Both the position numbers and the translations under genes were made by a program. This document shows, piece by piece, positions 39,673 to 52,500 of a DNA stretch of 64,000 bases (positions are counted from its first letter, which is position 1; each line of letters starts with the position of its first letter). Source of the DNA: Acanthopleura granulata. Its lineage: Eukaryota; Mollusca; Polyplacophora; Chitonida; Chitonidae. The notes under the pieces are model-generated. The model was not told the DNA's origin, did no database searches, and worked only from the letters and a program-made list of their open reading frames with translations. The stretch spans positions 8,589,245 to 8,653,244 of the forward strand of contig JABBOT010000007.1 in assembly GCA_016165875.1 (NCBI GenBank), in the 5' to 3' direction.

Positions 39673-42099
39673 GTTTAAAGACCGCAAACAACTGACGTAC
39701 TAGCCACAGCAACAACTTTGGCTTCTAATGAATATTTTAAGTAGGCGTTGTACAAGGAATGGGAATCTGGCTGCCATTTTTAGACTCCACATTTATACAA
39801 AGTATCCATATATTTGAATGTATTTAATTCTGTATAGAAATACCTGTTATACATATTTTCAGATGATGTTTTCAAGTTGAATCACTTCCTTTTAAGATTT
39901 TCTTAAGATGAAATTTAAACTGACCGTAGTCAAACACTGCAACAGAATAAAATATTCAAGAATATAAGTATCTGTTAAAAAATTATATTTGACATGTAAA
40001 TCTCATCAAAATGATCCAGTACATGTATGGCATGATTTGTTCCCGGAACATAGCACTTACCTTGCTACATGTAAGCTACGGAATGCTCTCAAAACAAAAT
40101 GCCTTTCGATATTTAAAAAATTAAAATAAAGGCATGTGACGAAGAAAAAATTCATTATATTAAAAAAAATATGACTGCAATCAAAGCAACACTTGTTTTG
40201 TGACAGCAGATAATACTCATATCCGTTAAAATTAAGAAACCAAAAGATTCTTTATACACAATAACTGCGACTCCTTTCGGAATGTAACATTACACCAATA
40301 GGCTGTCTCCGTAGTTTCCATACCATGTAAATCACAACTTAACCCTCCCAATTACATGCATTTAGAGTTTTCCCTAAGAGTAAACAGTATGTGGTGGGAG
40401 GGGGGGGGGGTGCAGAAGTACATGTCGTGGGAATTATCAAACATATCCAAGGCTGAGTATACATATACATTATACCGAGAACATGTTATGATAGCCCCAC
40501 AGGCAGTTTACCACTGCTATTTCTAGCCACTATGGCAACCACGAAAGTAGTCACAAGTCAAACAGTATATTTTAACACACGTCCGTTTTCATTTGAAATT
40601 TTCTATTATAAAACTGAGGTTTTTTGTTAAATCTAATTCCAAGAGAGTAATACCTTGCCACCTTAATTACGTCAGTGGTATTTCTAGCCACTTTCTTGTG
40701 ATAACCACAAAGGGGATATGTCGGAAAATTGCATTTTACACAAATTTTGTATTGAATTCTCATGAAATGAATAAAATTTTTGATACATTGGAGACGAAAT
40801 ATTGAGTTTCCCGATTTGTTCATATTGACTCTCAATCTGATATTGGGTAGAGAAACCCTTGGACGTACAGGCAACTGAAAACATATTTATTGAGTGTAAA
40901 CACATAAGCCTCGATGTTTAAAATCAATACACTGCATATTATAAATCTTTGTTACAATAAACCGTACAACAACATGATGATAATGACAAAAGAGTGAGAC
41001 TTTTTGTATAAAGCATAAAACATTCAAGACTGTGGCTTTTGTTAAAAACTTGTATACCATATGTTCTCTTTAAAATGGTTAAGTGTGACCCTTTCCAATG
41101 CTCATATACACGTAGCACTTAATATGCCAAGCTACGACACACAAAATGCTGTGCGATATTCAAAAATCAAAATAATGGCAAGTGAGCATTAAAATATTTT
41201 AAACACAACAATATTGATCACAATAAAAGCATCCTTTGTTTGTGACATCGGAATTTGTAACAACTTCAGTGCAAAATGCCACGTCACTTCTGAGGGTTTT
41301 GCAAGCTACATTTTGAAGATGGTGAACTTTATCATGGCTACTTACAAGTGCTACACAAAAATGCACCGTACAGTATATCAGCTTCAGGTCTGGATTTTGT
41401 GGCGTCACTTGTGTCAGTTATACTGTAGTTCTATGCACCTGCCAGCCACAAGCTTTACAAAGCGCTAGTTAATATAATCAAGAAAACATTTGGTTGATTG
41501 GAGGTACATGTACTTAAGAATGCATGTGCATGTCCCTGAACAAAGCATGATTAGCAATGCATGTGCATGTACTGGAAAGATGGATGACTATGAATGCCAT
41601 TGTCATGAGTACAAGTTCAACATATGGTTGTAATCTTTGGCAAGTATTCAAATGCAATAGCATGAGGCTCTCTCTAGATGCATAAAGGAACTTAGTTGAT
41701 ATAAGTGATGGCACATGTGAAACTTATCATAAAACGATGCACATAAACTTGCATAAACATGCACATAAAACTGCAACAGATCTAGCATAAGTACATGTAA
41801 TTTCAAGCACCAAAACACAGATCCCTCATCCCTCCACCTTCAAAAATAGTAATAGAAAAAAAGAGTCTGCCATGCCGTGATTATAAAATACATGTATACG
41901 TAATATGAAGATTTGTTTTAAAATGGTGATATTGAGATACTTGTAATAACTGAACATGCATGCAAATTAGAATATTATACATGTGTGCTTGACCCTTACT
42001 GTTCTGGTAACACAGCTTCAAAAGCAGGCACATCCTGTTGAGGAATAAAACATGATACTAAATGCAGTAAATTTTTAAATCAGTTAACATAACATTATA

Positions 42100-42105
42100 T
42101 TTATT
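42100..42105 (-). terminator. Candidate polyadenylation signal AATAAA
   Basis: AATAAA on the minus strand about 175 bases after the receptor stop codon. It would give a short 3' UTR. Others occur further on (40886-40891 and 37661-37666), so the true end is undecided. Confidence 0.35.
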
Positions 42106-42161
42106 CAATGTATACACAGAATGCAAATATATCCATATAATTGTATTAATAAGCTTATATA

Positions 42162-42210
42162 CATGTATATCTATACATACATATATATATATATATACAC
42201 ACAGACATAT
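42162..42210. repeat. AT/AC-rich simple repeat in the 3' flank
   Basis: ACATACATATATATATATAT followed by ATACACACAGAC, just downstream of the receptor stop on its sense strand. Confidence 0.8.
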
Positions 42211-42277
42211 AATCATGAACTATGTACAAATGCCTCATTGGTAAAAAAAAAAAAAAAATTCACAAAGAATAAAATCA

Positions 42278-43531
42278 TCACAATTCAGTGGTGGGCAAAT
42301 CATCCAACGCCTGCGGATCTACGAAGTACTCGGCTGGGAGATCCTTCATGTAGTTACTTATGGGGCGCACCACTGATAAGCAGCTGCTTTTGCTGAGGTC
42401 ACACTTAGCAGTTCCATTCACTACCGGGGTAAGGCTTTCCCCACCTTCACCCCCAACGCTCACATCATCACTGGTCATGTCAGGCCTCCTCAAGTAGCCG
42501 TCCACAACGGTCAAGTTATTGATGGGTGACGGACTTTGGGGAATAGGCATATAGCCGTTTACAGTTATGGCCGGGTGGCCATTCGGGTGTGGTATATACC
42601 CGTTGCTGCCCGCTGTCAACAGAGCTGGTGTACAGGTCTGGTCAGTCTCAGAAATCTTTTCCCCACCACTTCCCCCCGACACACTGTCTGTGCCTATGCT
42701 AAGTGTGCTGCTGTCCGCCTCGCTGTCATCCAGGGAATTGCGTCTGTGTGAGGCTCCGCACTCCAGTATGGAGGGCAGGGACCGGGAGTCCAGGGTCAGC
42801 TTGGGGCGCTGAATGTAAGACTGATCTAGGGAAACTTCATGGCCCTCAACGTTTCTTTCGAGGCCCTGAGGGTGTGGTAAAGTGGCGATAGGTGTGGAAG
42901 CGCAGAGAGGGCCTGTAATGGGTTCCTCGTAGCCCCCGTAATCTGAGAGATCCCTGTCCGTGCTGGAGCACAGCTCTGGGGGAGGGGTGTGACGAAGCAC
43001 TCCACCGCTGCTGGCCAGAGACACGGCTGAGCCCACACAGTTATTGGGTATATCGGACACCTTGACATACGGCAAAGTTTGATCGCAACCCCCTTCCTGG
43101 CCACTCTTGATGGCTCTGGCTTTAGGATTGTGGCCAGTGCCACTGGCGCTCACATGCTGCATCACATTCTGCTGGTACTGGCTGGGAGGAACCTGAAGTA
43201 GGTTGTTTTGGCCATTGACATGGCCATGGAGGAGGGGAGTGTCCAGGTGCCCGAGGCCGGCTTTACCCATTGTAAACATCACAACAGCGTCCTTGTCAGA
43301 AGAGCTTGGTGGCAAACCAAGAAAGTCACTGGGCAAGGTCATGGCACTCCCGTTTCCCAGAGAGCTGCTTGACTTGCTGCCTTCCTTGGAGGCAAACTTA
43401 ATGTAGCCCTGAGGAGGCAGGGTCTTCTTGCCTTTCTTTCTCTTCTTGTCTGAGCCTCGACCGAGTTTATCTACAGACTTGGCACTGCCACCAGGCAAAA
43501 AACCATTATGTGGTCTTTGCAAAATAAAGAC
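42278..43531 (-). CDS. Receptor exon m: distal cytoplasmic tail and stop
   Basis: The last coding exon, 417 codons plus TGA, residues 603-1019. After acceptor gtatctctcattacag|GTC it reads VFILQRPHNGFLPGG, a polybasic KKRKKGKK (631-638), then a disordered Gly/Ser/Pro-rich tail. Tyrosines: 645, 721, 757, 800, 803, 841, 914, 929, 948, 996, 1004. Five of them (841, 914, 929, 948, 1004) have proline at +4. LPYVKV (755-760) fits an ITIM-like pattern and YEEP (803-806) a YxxP pattern. RRNS868 is followed by an acidic serine cluster, resembling basophilic and CK2 kinase sites. Base composition is visibly more G+C-rich than the flanking introns. The end TTEL* is in frame with all upstream exons. Confidence 0.92.
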   Translation of the reverse strand, partial: VFILQRPHNGFLPGGSAKSVDKLGRGSDKKRKKGKKTLPPQGYIKFASKEGSKSSSSLGNGSAMTLPSDFLGLPPSSSDKDAVVMFTMGKAGLGHLDTPLLHGHVNGQNNLLQVPPSQYQQNVMQHVSASGTGHNPKARAIKSGQEGGCDQTLPYVKVSDIPNNCVGSAVSLASSGGVLRHTPPPELCSSTDRDLSDYGGYEEPITGPLCASTPIATLPHPQGLERNVEGHEVSLDQSYIQRPKLTLDSRSLPSILECGASHRRNSLDDSEADSSTLSIGTDSVSGGSGGEKISETDQTCTPALLTAGSNGYIPHPNGHPAITVNGYMPIPQSPSPINNLTVVDGYLRRPDMTSDDVSVGGEGGESLTPVVNGTAKCDLSKSSCLSVVRPISNYMKDLPAEYFVDPQALDDLPTTEL

Positions 43532-46500
43532 CTGTAATGAGAGATACATACAAATTATACATGCACATGCAAAACAGCCTTAGTTTTAATTTTTTTATTT
43601 ATTTGAATGGTGTTTTACGCAACACTTCACTCATACTATGGCATAGAGCATTATGGTGTGATGAAACTAGGCAGGCCCTGGGTGAAACCGATGACCATCC
43701 ACAGCCTTAGTCATGTTAATTTTAAGCAAAAGCCTTTGATCTACACATATCAGTCATAATGATGTGCCCATACATAGTCGAGGGCTCTATTCCTAAAATA
43801 TTTACTTCTTTATTAAATTACTGTTGAATTTTTCACCTATATTGGTGGTAGTCAGTTTTATCAGTGAAGGACATCGTAGTGGCTAAGGTAAACCACAAAC
43901 CATTGGCCAGTTACACACAAACCTTTTCACATATGACGTACATGCACCCCACAGTGGGGGACATGGTGTTCAACAACCATCTAGACTGCGCAAAGCAAAC
44001 CTATATGCAAAATAGCCAGCTTGTTTGATTTCATACAACTTCAGAGCCTAAAGACATGTCAGTCAGGAGGGAGTAAATAACACACGATGTCATCGGATTC
44101 GGTGTTGGTGATAGCAATACACCAGATCATCAGAGTCTTGCTCTCTCAGATGGTTCGAGTGCCGACACACTGCGATCATCGTTCCCCAGACCAATGAGTG
44201 TTGTGTTTTAATTCCGTTCTGTTCTGTGCTGTTCGACTGGGGCCTTAAATCAGGAGCTTTGTGAGGTAAGAGGTAGCAGTGACAAAGTAGGATGTTTACA
44301 CCACATCACTCTGGTCTCCTCCCACCATATCATAAATTCTTGAGCACGGCATTAAACCTCACAGTTCTGCAAATATGGTGTTGAATTGACAAAACAAAAC
44401 AACAAAAAACAAAAAAAACCCCAAACAAACAAAAAAAAAACAAACAAACAAAAAAAACCCTCCCAAAAAACCAGCATAAAATACTAAAGGACACAACTTT
44501 ACAAATTTATAAAGTGTTGACTCCTTTTCTTCGGCTATGGTGATGAAGACAAAAATTGAACAAATTTCATATAAGGAGAAACAGTTCTGTAGAATACATG
44601 TAATGTATATGCCCTATTAAACTTTTTGCCTGAAAATGCATTTTTGGATGCAAACAAAAGTCAAAATGCAACTTTTGTTGCCAAAAGTGTTATTTTTTGC
44701 CAGTGTGATTCTTTCACCTTTCTAAGAGCAACAGAACTGTTAAAATTAGACACAATCAGTAACTTAAATTATAAATTAGACAAATAACACTGTACCATTG
44801 TACAACCTCTAGTATGAGCTCGTGAAGATTGCTAGATAATGACTTTTGCTAGGATGTGATTCTCACCTGATTTGATTTCATTTCTGTTTTAAAGCAATAC
44901 TGAATAATTTTTAACTCCTACCATGGCAGCAAGTTCTATGGGTGGAGGGAACTGGGGCCAATTCCACAAAGCCATTTCTGACTTATTTGAAAATTTGAAA
45001 TAAGATTTTAGGGCTTATTCTCAGGCCCTGTTCTAGGTACCCGGTCTGTCCTAGCATCTGAAAAGCAGCAACACGTGCCTTAAGGTTACTGGTGTCCATT
45101 TCGACTACATGGGTTCAAGATTTTGCTCTGACTTGAGTACTGGAGCACTGACTGGATAACACTGACACACCGACAGTCTAGGTTGTTGATACACTCTAAA
45201 TTTCTATACTGTCACTTTACACCTACATGAAGTTAAATATATCACAATTTTGTCTGTTATGCATATAACTGAAAACTTTTTGCCAGGGTTACTACCTCCT
45301 CCAACCCCCAATCTCCCTTAACTTTTAGATTACCACAGTGACAAAATGCTATTATGTCACTTCCAGGAACAATAGTTAAAAAAAAAAATGGTGGCCATAC
45401 TACTTTGACTTTTCGATATCATACAGAGAAAAGTCCAAGCTGTGTTTGGTGGATAAAATACCACTCTGCGAAAATTTGGGGATATACATTTGGAGGTTAA
45501 AGTTGACAAACTTACTACATACACTGTAAATAGTAAGGAAAATCAATGCACTCCTGTAACCTTAACCACTTGGCCACAGTCCAATCATTACCTGACAACT
45601 GTCATCTGTCATTCCTGTGGAGTCTGAGCCTGTACTAGCCACTGTACTGTTACCATTGGACAGTAGTGAGGTTCTGGATGTGGGGGACACAGCTGGTGAG
45701 GGTCCCACGGAGTGGTAATCAGGCATGTCTGTGTAGCTGTCAAACTGCAACAAAACAACAGGCAACTTTAACCTCAAATTCTTACTATGCCAAGGGATAC
45801 GCCATGAAACAAGAAACACAATGCTGTTTCAATATCATACCCTACACTCATCTGGGTAAAAGGGAAAACAGTTTCGCGTTATGTCAGTGGATACAGGTGT
45901 GTTCTCAAAAATAACTGAATAAGAAATAAGAAATAACTGAATGGTGGCTCTTTTGAGTTTCTTAATGTGCACGATTTCACTTACTTTGAACTACCATATT
46001 TCGGATACGCAACATCAAAAAAAGAAAGGCTACTTTTTACACTGAACATTATCGATGCATATATACATCTCTGTCTAGTGTTTTCATTTCTTTCACAACT
46101 CGGAAATACACATACAGCAATACGACTGATCATTACAGTTAATGTAGGGTTTTCTAAAGTACCAGTATACTTGGAAATTATTGACATGAAGACATATAAA
46201 TACAGCTAAACCATTTAACAAAACAAAAAGCGCTGCACTTGTTAAACTCATGCTAAAACTGAACAAAACATTATCAGGGCCTGGCATAACTTCCATGACA
46301 ACATACAGTGAAGAGATACGTCACCATGGTAAATGCACTTGGCGTAGCTTTGTAAAATGGGCTACAGTCTTGTTTATACACATGTATAAAACTTGAGAAT
46401 AACGTCTGAAGACAACACAGGCTAGTGCAAACAGCAGGAAAAAGCTTACCACATGTAGGTTGATCCTGAAGTAGCAGGCATTAAGACAGAGAGAGTGGGC

Positions 46501-49500
46501 AGCAGTTAAGTGATGCAGGGACAAGCAAAACAAATACATACACATGTATGGATCCATCACAAAGACCCCCAATGTATGAACATTTCCAAAATCGGCACAC
46601 CATGTACATTGTATTTTCCAAAGAGTTTGAAAAAAGAAACCCCCATAAAACAACTACAATTCTGTATGATTACATGTATGTCAACTGGAAAACAACAGAC
46701 ATCAGAAAAGATAATGAAAACCTAAGTCACATGCACCACTGCTAGTTACATGTATGAATCAATAACATGTCTATGGCATTGTGCCAAATATTACGGTTTG
46801 TATAACGAACCAGCAATTATGCCCAGGCCGAAACATACAGGTATAGATGCTGCTTGTTTGCTGGGTAACTTGATGCAAGGGAGATCACACTCCTGCACAC
46901 TTTATATACCTGGAATGGCCTGAATTATCTCCCTTGTCCTTCTTCAGCTCAACAACGCTTCAACACACTACACAGGAGCTTTTTTGCATAAAAATTAACC
47001 AATGCAAATTTGTTCCAAGTTTTAGTCATTTTTTTTGTCTTTCAGAATACATGTAGCTCAGTTAAGTGTCTCTGACCAAATATCCCCCTAATCTGTGCAC
47101 ACATCACTGTTCAAAGTTGGTGGTAAAATTTATAATTCAAATCAATTAGGAATTCTGTTAAAAAAAATAAATGGTACAGATGCATACCACTGGGGATTCC
47201 AGGGTGACTCGATACATGTAGGAAGAAAAAAGCAAGCAAGGATTGTGGTTTGAGAGAAGGTTTACAGACACTGATGAATAGAAGGTAGACATACAACAAA
47301 GCCGAACCATCCAAGTAGGAACATGACAATTGCCTCACGTTTGTAACAAACTTCTTATAACAGATCTTAAAGCCTTATCTGTCTCATTCGCATACTGAGA
47401 GACCACTTTGGCAACAGCAGCCCCCTATACTAACAGGGCGATAAAAAAGTTTACAATAAGGTGGTTTAGTACTTCATACAAGTACAAACAGTCTAAGCTC
47501 TTCACCTCTTGTTTGCACCCTAAATAACAAAACTGCTTTATACATTAAAAATGCATATTAACAATGCTTCACAGAGAAGAATAATGGTTCTGAGATGCAA
47601 AGTACAAGTGTATGAAGCAAGAGGAGATAACCACGTCCAAAAAAGGCCTATCAGAGAGTTTATCTTTCAAGCTTGAGAATTATCAGCAAACATATGTACA
47701 TTATTCAAAAAAAAAAAAAAATTAGAACTAGAACACAATGGCTGTGAAATGCGTCTATTGCTCTTCGTCTAATTTTTTTCTTCCTATAACTCATGACCAG
47801 TTGTCATCCAGTGTGATTCATTAGTCTCCTCTACGCACAAAGTACCTATTCCTTATTGTGTCCCTAATGAGGGAACCAGTGGCAGTACTTTGCATCAGTT
47901 TGTGTCAATATTTTCTTCCCCAGCTCATGACATTAGTTTAAATGGCATGCACTGCTCTAGAACGTCATTTTGTTATATACTGTAAGACTGAGACATTTTC
48001 CCTAACAAAATTTTGGATCCATGTCCATACCACTTCTGTTTGCTCAGTTAGTGTGAGCAGCAATTAAGTCCAAAATATATCCATTATTTATATCACTGCT
48101 GTACATGTCAATAGGTCAAGGCAACACATCATAATACAATACATGTTTATTATAATCAAGCTTGTATTGGAGAAAAATTTCAGTCTGATGCTAGCTGGAG
48201 GCTTTGGACATATACCACTTCGACTATACCACTCTTATTACTCATGAGGGACATCACCTAATTTTATTTTGTCAACTGAAAACTGTCACCACTTGATTGT
48301 GGTTTTAGGAATGTGAGCTGAGTTGAGACCTTGCACAGAATCACTCAACTGCTAACACCAATATTATTGAAATTTATTGTTATGCACAAAACCTAATAGG
48401 AAACAAATGATCAGCAAATGTAGTACAGTCATATGAAATGCACATGTACAGAAATTACTCACAGATGAAATGAAATAAAATAAAATTTTTCAAAAAGTTT
48501 ATAGATTCATCATTCAACATCAGAGGTAACAGTTATTTCGTATGTTAAAATTGCTAATTTGAATCAGACACTTGATTTGTTAGGATGGGGAAGGGGTATT
48601 TTCACGCAGCAAAAACATGTATATTAAACCTAAAATCCAGCAACCTGAAAATAGACGTGGGTCACCTCCTGGCTCCGTCCAGTTTCCTCCCACCATACTG
48701 CTGGCTGCTGCCGTATAAATGAAATATTCTTGAGTGTAGCGTAAAACACCATTCAAATAAATAAATAAATGATCCAAAAATCACATATTTCTCTAACATT
48801 CAACATTTAAAACCATAAGAAGCTGGGCATCACATTTCTTTCAACACAGAATTAAGACTGTCCACAAAGCTGCAAATGTTTCAGGATATTTGTTTAATAA
48901 TATGCTCATTATATTCTGTAATAGGAAACAAATGCCCACAGGCCCTCATATGCACAGAACCACTGCTAATGTTACCCTGAAACAGAAGGCAAAGAGACAG
49001 AAAGGCCAAAAATTGCATGCAAGCTTTGCTGGGAAACCATGAATGCATAACCTATGTAGTTTTTTGTAATATTTGTAAAATAAAGTTAAATATGTTCTTA
49101 TCCTATTATCCCATCAATTCAGCTTACGGCACTTATTTTTGATGTAATTGCCAAGAAACAAAAGTTTATATATATCACGTTGTTCATTAGAAGCCAGTAG
49201 GCGGCAATTTTCAGTGGCTGTGGTTGGCAAAACCCCTGCCTACTATAGCTGATTAGAAAATGAAAGGTACTATGGCATTGTTCTTTTGCTCTTGTGAAAG
49301 AGAACACTTGTGTCTTTGAGTTTGTCACTGTAAAAGCCTCTATACTATATCATTTTGTGTAACAAATTTGATTATTTAATCTTCTTGACTTACAAAACTT
49401 GCATGTTTTCCGACTGCGAAAGACATGTGACTTGTATACTGCATGGAAATTTGCACAGGTTGTAAATGTGACAGGCAAGGTACCTGTCCAGTATCTATTG

Positions 49501-52500
49501 TTGGGTAGTAACCCGAGTGGTCAAGGTCAAATGCTTGACACGAGCACGGTTATCTTCAAACTTCGAATTCGGAGATCAGCAGCGATTTTTTGGAGTATGG
49601 GTGATGGACTCTGAGTTGCGATAAATGTCAGAATTTTAAAATAACACCCTGAGGTCATCTAGATGGACTAAGACCCCCTGTATTCCAGTTTTTACTCCAG
49701 TCCAGTTCGTCATTCTTGGGCAGTAACCCAAGGGGTCAGGTCAGGTGACATACCTACTGTCTAATAATAGGCCGATCAGCATTACAGAAGTCTCTCAAGA
49801 TCACGCTGGCTTGGGATGAGACAGGGTTGGGGATCTCGCGAACTATCCTGATTTCATGCGGATTATGCGGATTGTTGGGCACGCCAGCACCCACACTATT
49901 ATTAACTTCCACATTATTTTTTATTTCCACCATTTTAAAGATTACCCAAGCGATCGATTGCTGCAAGGAAGGCCTAACAACAATTAGGAACTGTTAACTA
50001 CATCGACGACGGCTACCTTTTCGCTACACATCCTGCCACAGGGAGTCAATGTACCAACTGGTATGTAACATTTACTGTCACCATTCTCAAAACGGCGCAA
50101 GCACATTCAATGGCTTTTCAGGATATAAAACTAAAAAAATAATAAATGAAAGCACTATTCCATACATAACTGAAAGTTTTATTCAATGCATAATCATTGC
50201 ATATAAATCCCAACAAAACAAAGAAGAAAACATCACGAAAGGAAGCTAATATCTGACCGTAACAAGCATTCTATTTCGTTAAACACACTGACACTGAGTA
50301 CTTTGGTGAAACTGCTTTCGGAAATTGCTCCACATCTTTTCATGCCTCAATACTGGGCCTCTGGCGATTCTCGCCAACAGACCCCCAAAAAAGGCGAGGG
50401 ATATTCCAATTAGTTTTAACATTTCTAATAGATTCCATCGAATAAACCTGAGTGAATGAAGAATACTGTTAGGCTGTTCCTTACCACGAGACCTTCATGA
50501 TTATCAAAATGCACAACGGTTGAAACCACAATGAAATCATGCATGAGACAGAGTGTTACAGCTGGGATGTCAGAAAGTTTTATATGCATATATGACTAAT
50601 CAAATTTTTGACCAAAACTTACCTGTGGGCAGTAGCATCTATCCGATATGACCTAAAGTTTTGTCCATGACTAAGTTGCTTATTTCTCCTGATTCTGAGA
50701 TTTCGACTGATTTTAGAAAGTTGTTTTAAGGTTTGTTTGTGAGTTTCCCACCAGAACTAATACTTCATGACATTTTTTAGCCTTTTTGGACAAAATTTTA
50801 AGTCATCTATAGCATTCCCTACAAGTCGAAAGACAGTATGGCAGTTTGCACCTACCCGATCAGGGTCTGGTAAGGGAGGAGGTATGATGATACTCTCATC
50901 TTTAAAGTCCAGCAGCACCCTCTTCATCCGCCTGGGCAAAGAACCATGTGAGAACACAATGTGCATCTATTATCAGGTATGTGAGCTTTTAAAGTCTTCA
51001 AAAATCAAATACCAAGTTTACATCAAATAGAACAACATGGTATACAGAAATACCTGTACATGTATCTTATTTATTAAAAAAACAATTCTGTCGATTCTTC
51101 TCTTATTTCAATTTCAATTTTCCTATTGTTTAAGAACATGTTCCAGAATTTTTCATGTGTATGACAGTAACCAGTCTGACCGATTGATGAACCCAAAATG
51201 GCTGGGGTAAATAAAATTACTGACAAACTTTTCACACTTAAGATACTGGTGAACAGACTTACAATGCTATACTCGCAGTAGACAAAATGTCTGGAACAGA
51301 ACTACGTGAAGACTGTGCAAGTGACTGTAAGCAACTGCAAAATCATTTTGAATATTACACTAGTGACAAAGTCAACTGGTTTTTATCTAAATCAATATGT
51401 ATATGTATTCCAAAATGATAGGAATGACTTCAAAGCAACTGAGTATCCCAGTTAGAGCCAGATAAGTTTGGCTTGGCAAGAGGTCAAACATTAGGATCCC
51501 TGATACTCCTCTGTCAAAACAATATTTCATTTACTCATATACATCTGTGCCACTGAAAATGATTTTCTTTTGGGTGGCATTTAAGGTAAAAAACATGTGG
51601 CGTATAGTACAAGTCAGTTTTTTGGACAAATGGAAGCTGCAGGGCCTGCAGTAAACCACTGGCCTCCTGAAATTCAGATTTTCACCCAGAAAGCAAACTC
51701 AATGTCATGAATGTGTATGTCATGAACTTCATGTAAGACCAACTAAAACTCCAATTACCACCAAGGCTCTCAGAACAGTATGATCGGGGCAATTCTCTCA
51801 CATCAGATACCTGTACGAACAGCATATTTTCCTTCGAAACATTAGTTTGGTTCGATGATGTCTTCTCAATACTGAGATCTTCACTCATGGATAAACATGG
51901 ACAAGGAAAGCTTTCGTGCTTCCAGTTTCGTCAACATTTCACCTCAGACTTACCGTGCACAGACAATGAGCCCCAATAAAGTGAAACACAGAAAAATGAT
52001 GGCCCCAATAGCTATGCCAACCTGTTGGCCTCTGCTGAGTTCAAAACCTGGTGAAAAGTGATGAAAAAATAAAACAACTGATCAAGTTTAAGACCAGTAG
52101 AAACAGTTCTGGAATGATTTTCACTTGTATTTTAGGAACTATCATCTACAACTTCAGGTGAAAACATATTGTTTAAAGGAAGATTTCACCCCTTCCTCAA
52201 CCACAAGCAAAGAAAACAGGAAGAAATGAGATAAATAACAAATGATTTTGTCATGATAATCTTACAGATGGGATAATCTTGCAGATATACGGGGGGCGGG
52301 GGGGGGGGGGAATCTGTGTGTCTTCATAAAATCTTTCTCACCACTTTTGACAGCTGTAGCATTAATCCATGGACTAGCTGGCCCTGGTCCAGCTTCCGTA
52401 AGGGCCTCCAGGGAGACAAAATACCTCTTCTTGTTCTTCAGTCTAGTGAGACTGTATGAAGTGTGGCTCTTTGGGATCTTTCTAGTCTCCGCTGGTGCTG

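Larger units (their letters stand above)
37640..42277. other. Non-coding stretch downstream of the receptor stop
   Basis: No ORF here shows family motifs or codon structure. Contents are one degenerate minus-oriented SINE (39511-39672), many short ACATGTA-type palindromes, a G-run at 40396-40410 and an (AT)n tract near 42.18 kb. It may be long 3' UTR plus intergenic DNA of the minus-strand receptor gene. Confidence 0.5.

Noticed and set aside
42536..43406. Plus-strand and alternate-frame ORFs over exon m
   Set aside because: Shadows of the long, relatively G+C-rich receptor exon on the opposite strand.
46093..46653. Minus-strand ORFs in the 5.1 kb intron with hydrophobic stretches
   Set aside because: No splice signals place them in the receptor transcript; exons k and l already join in phase 0.
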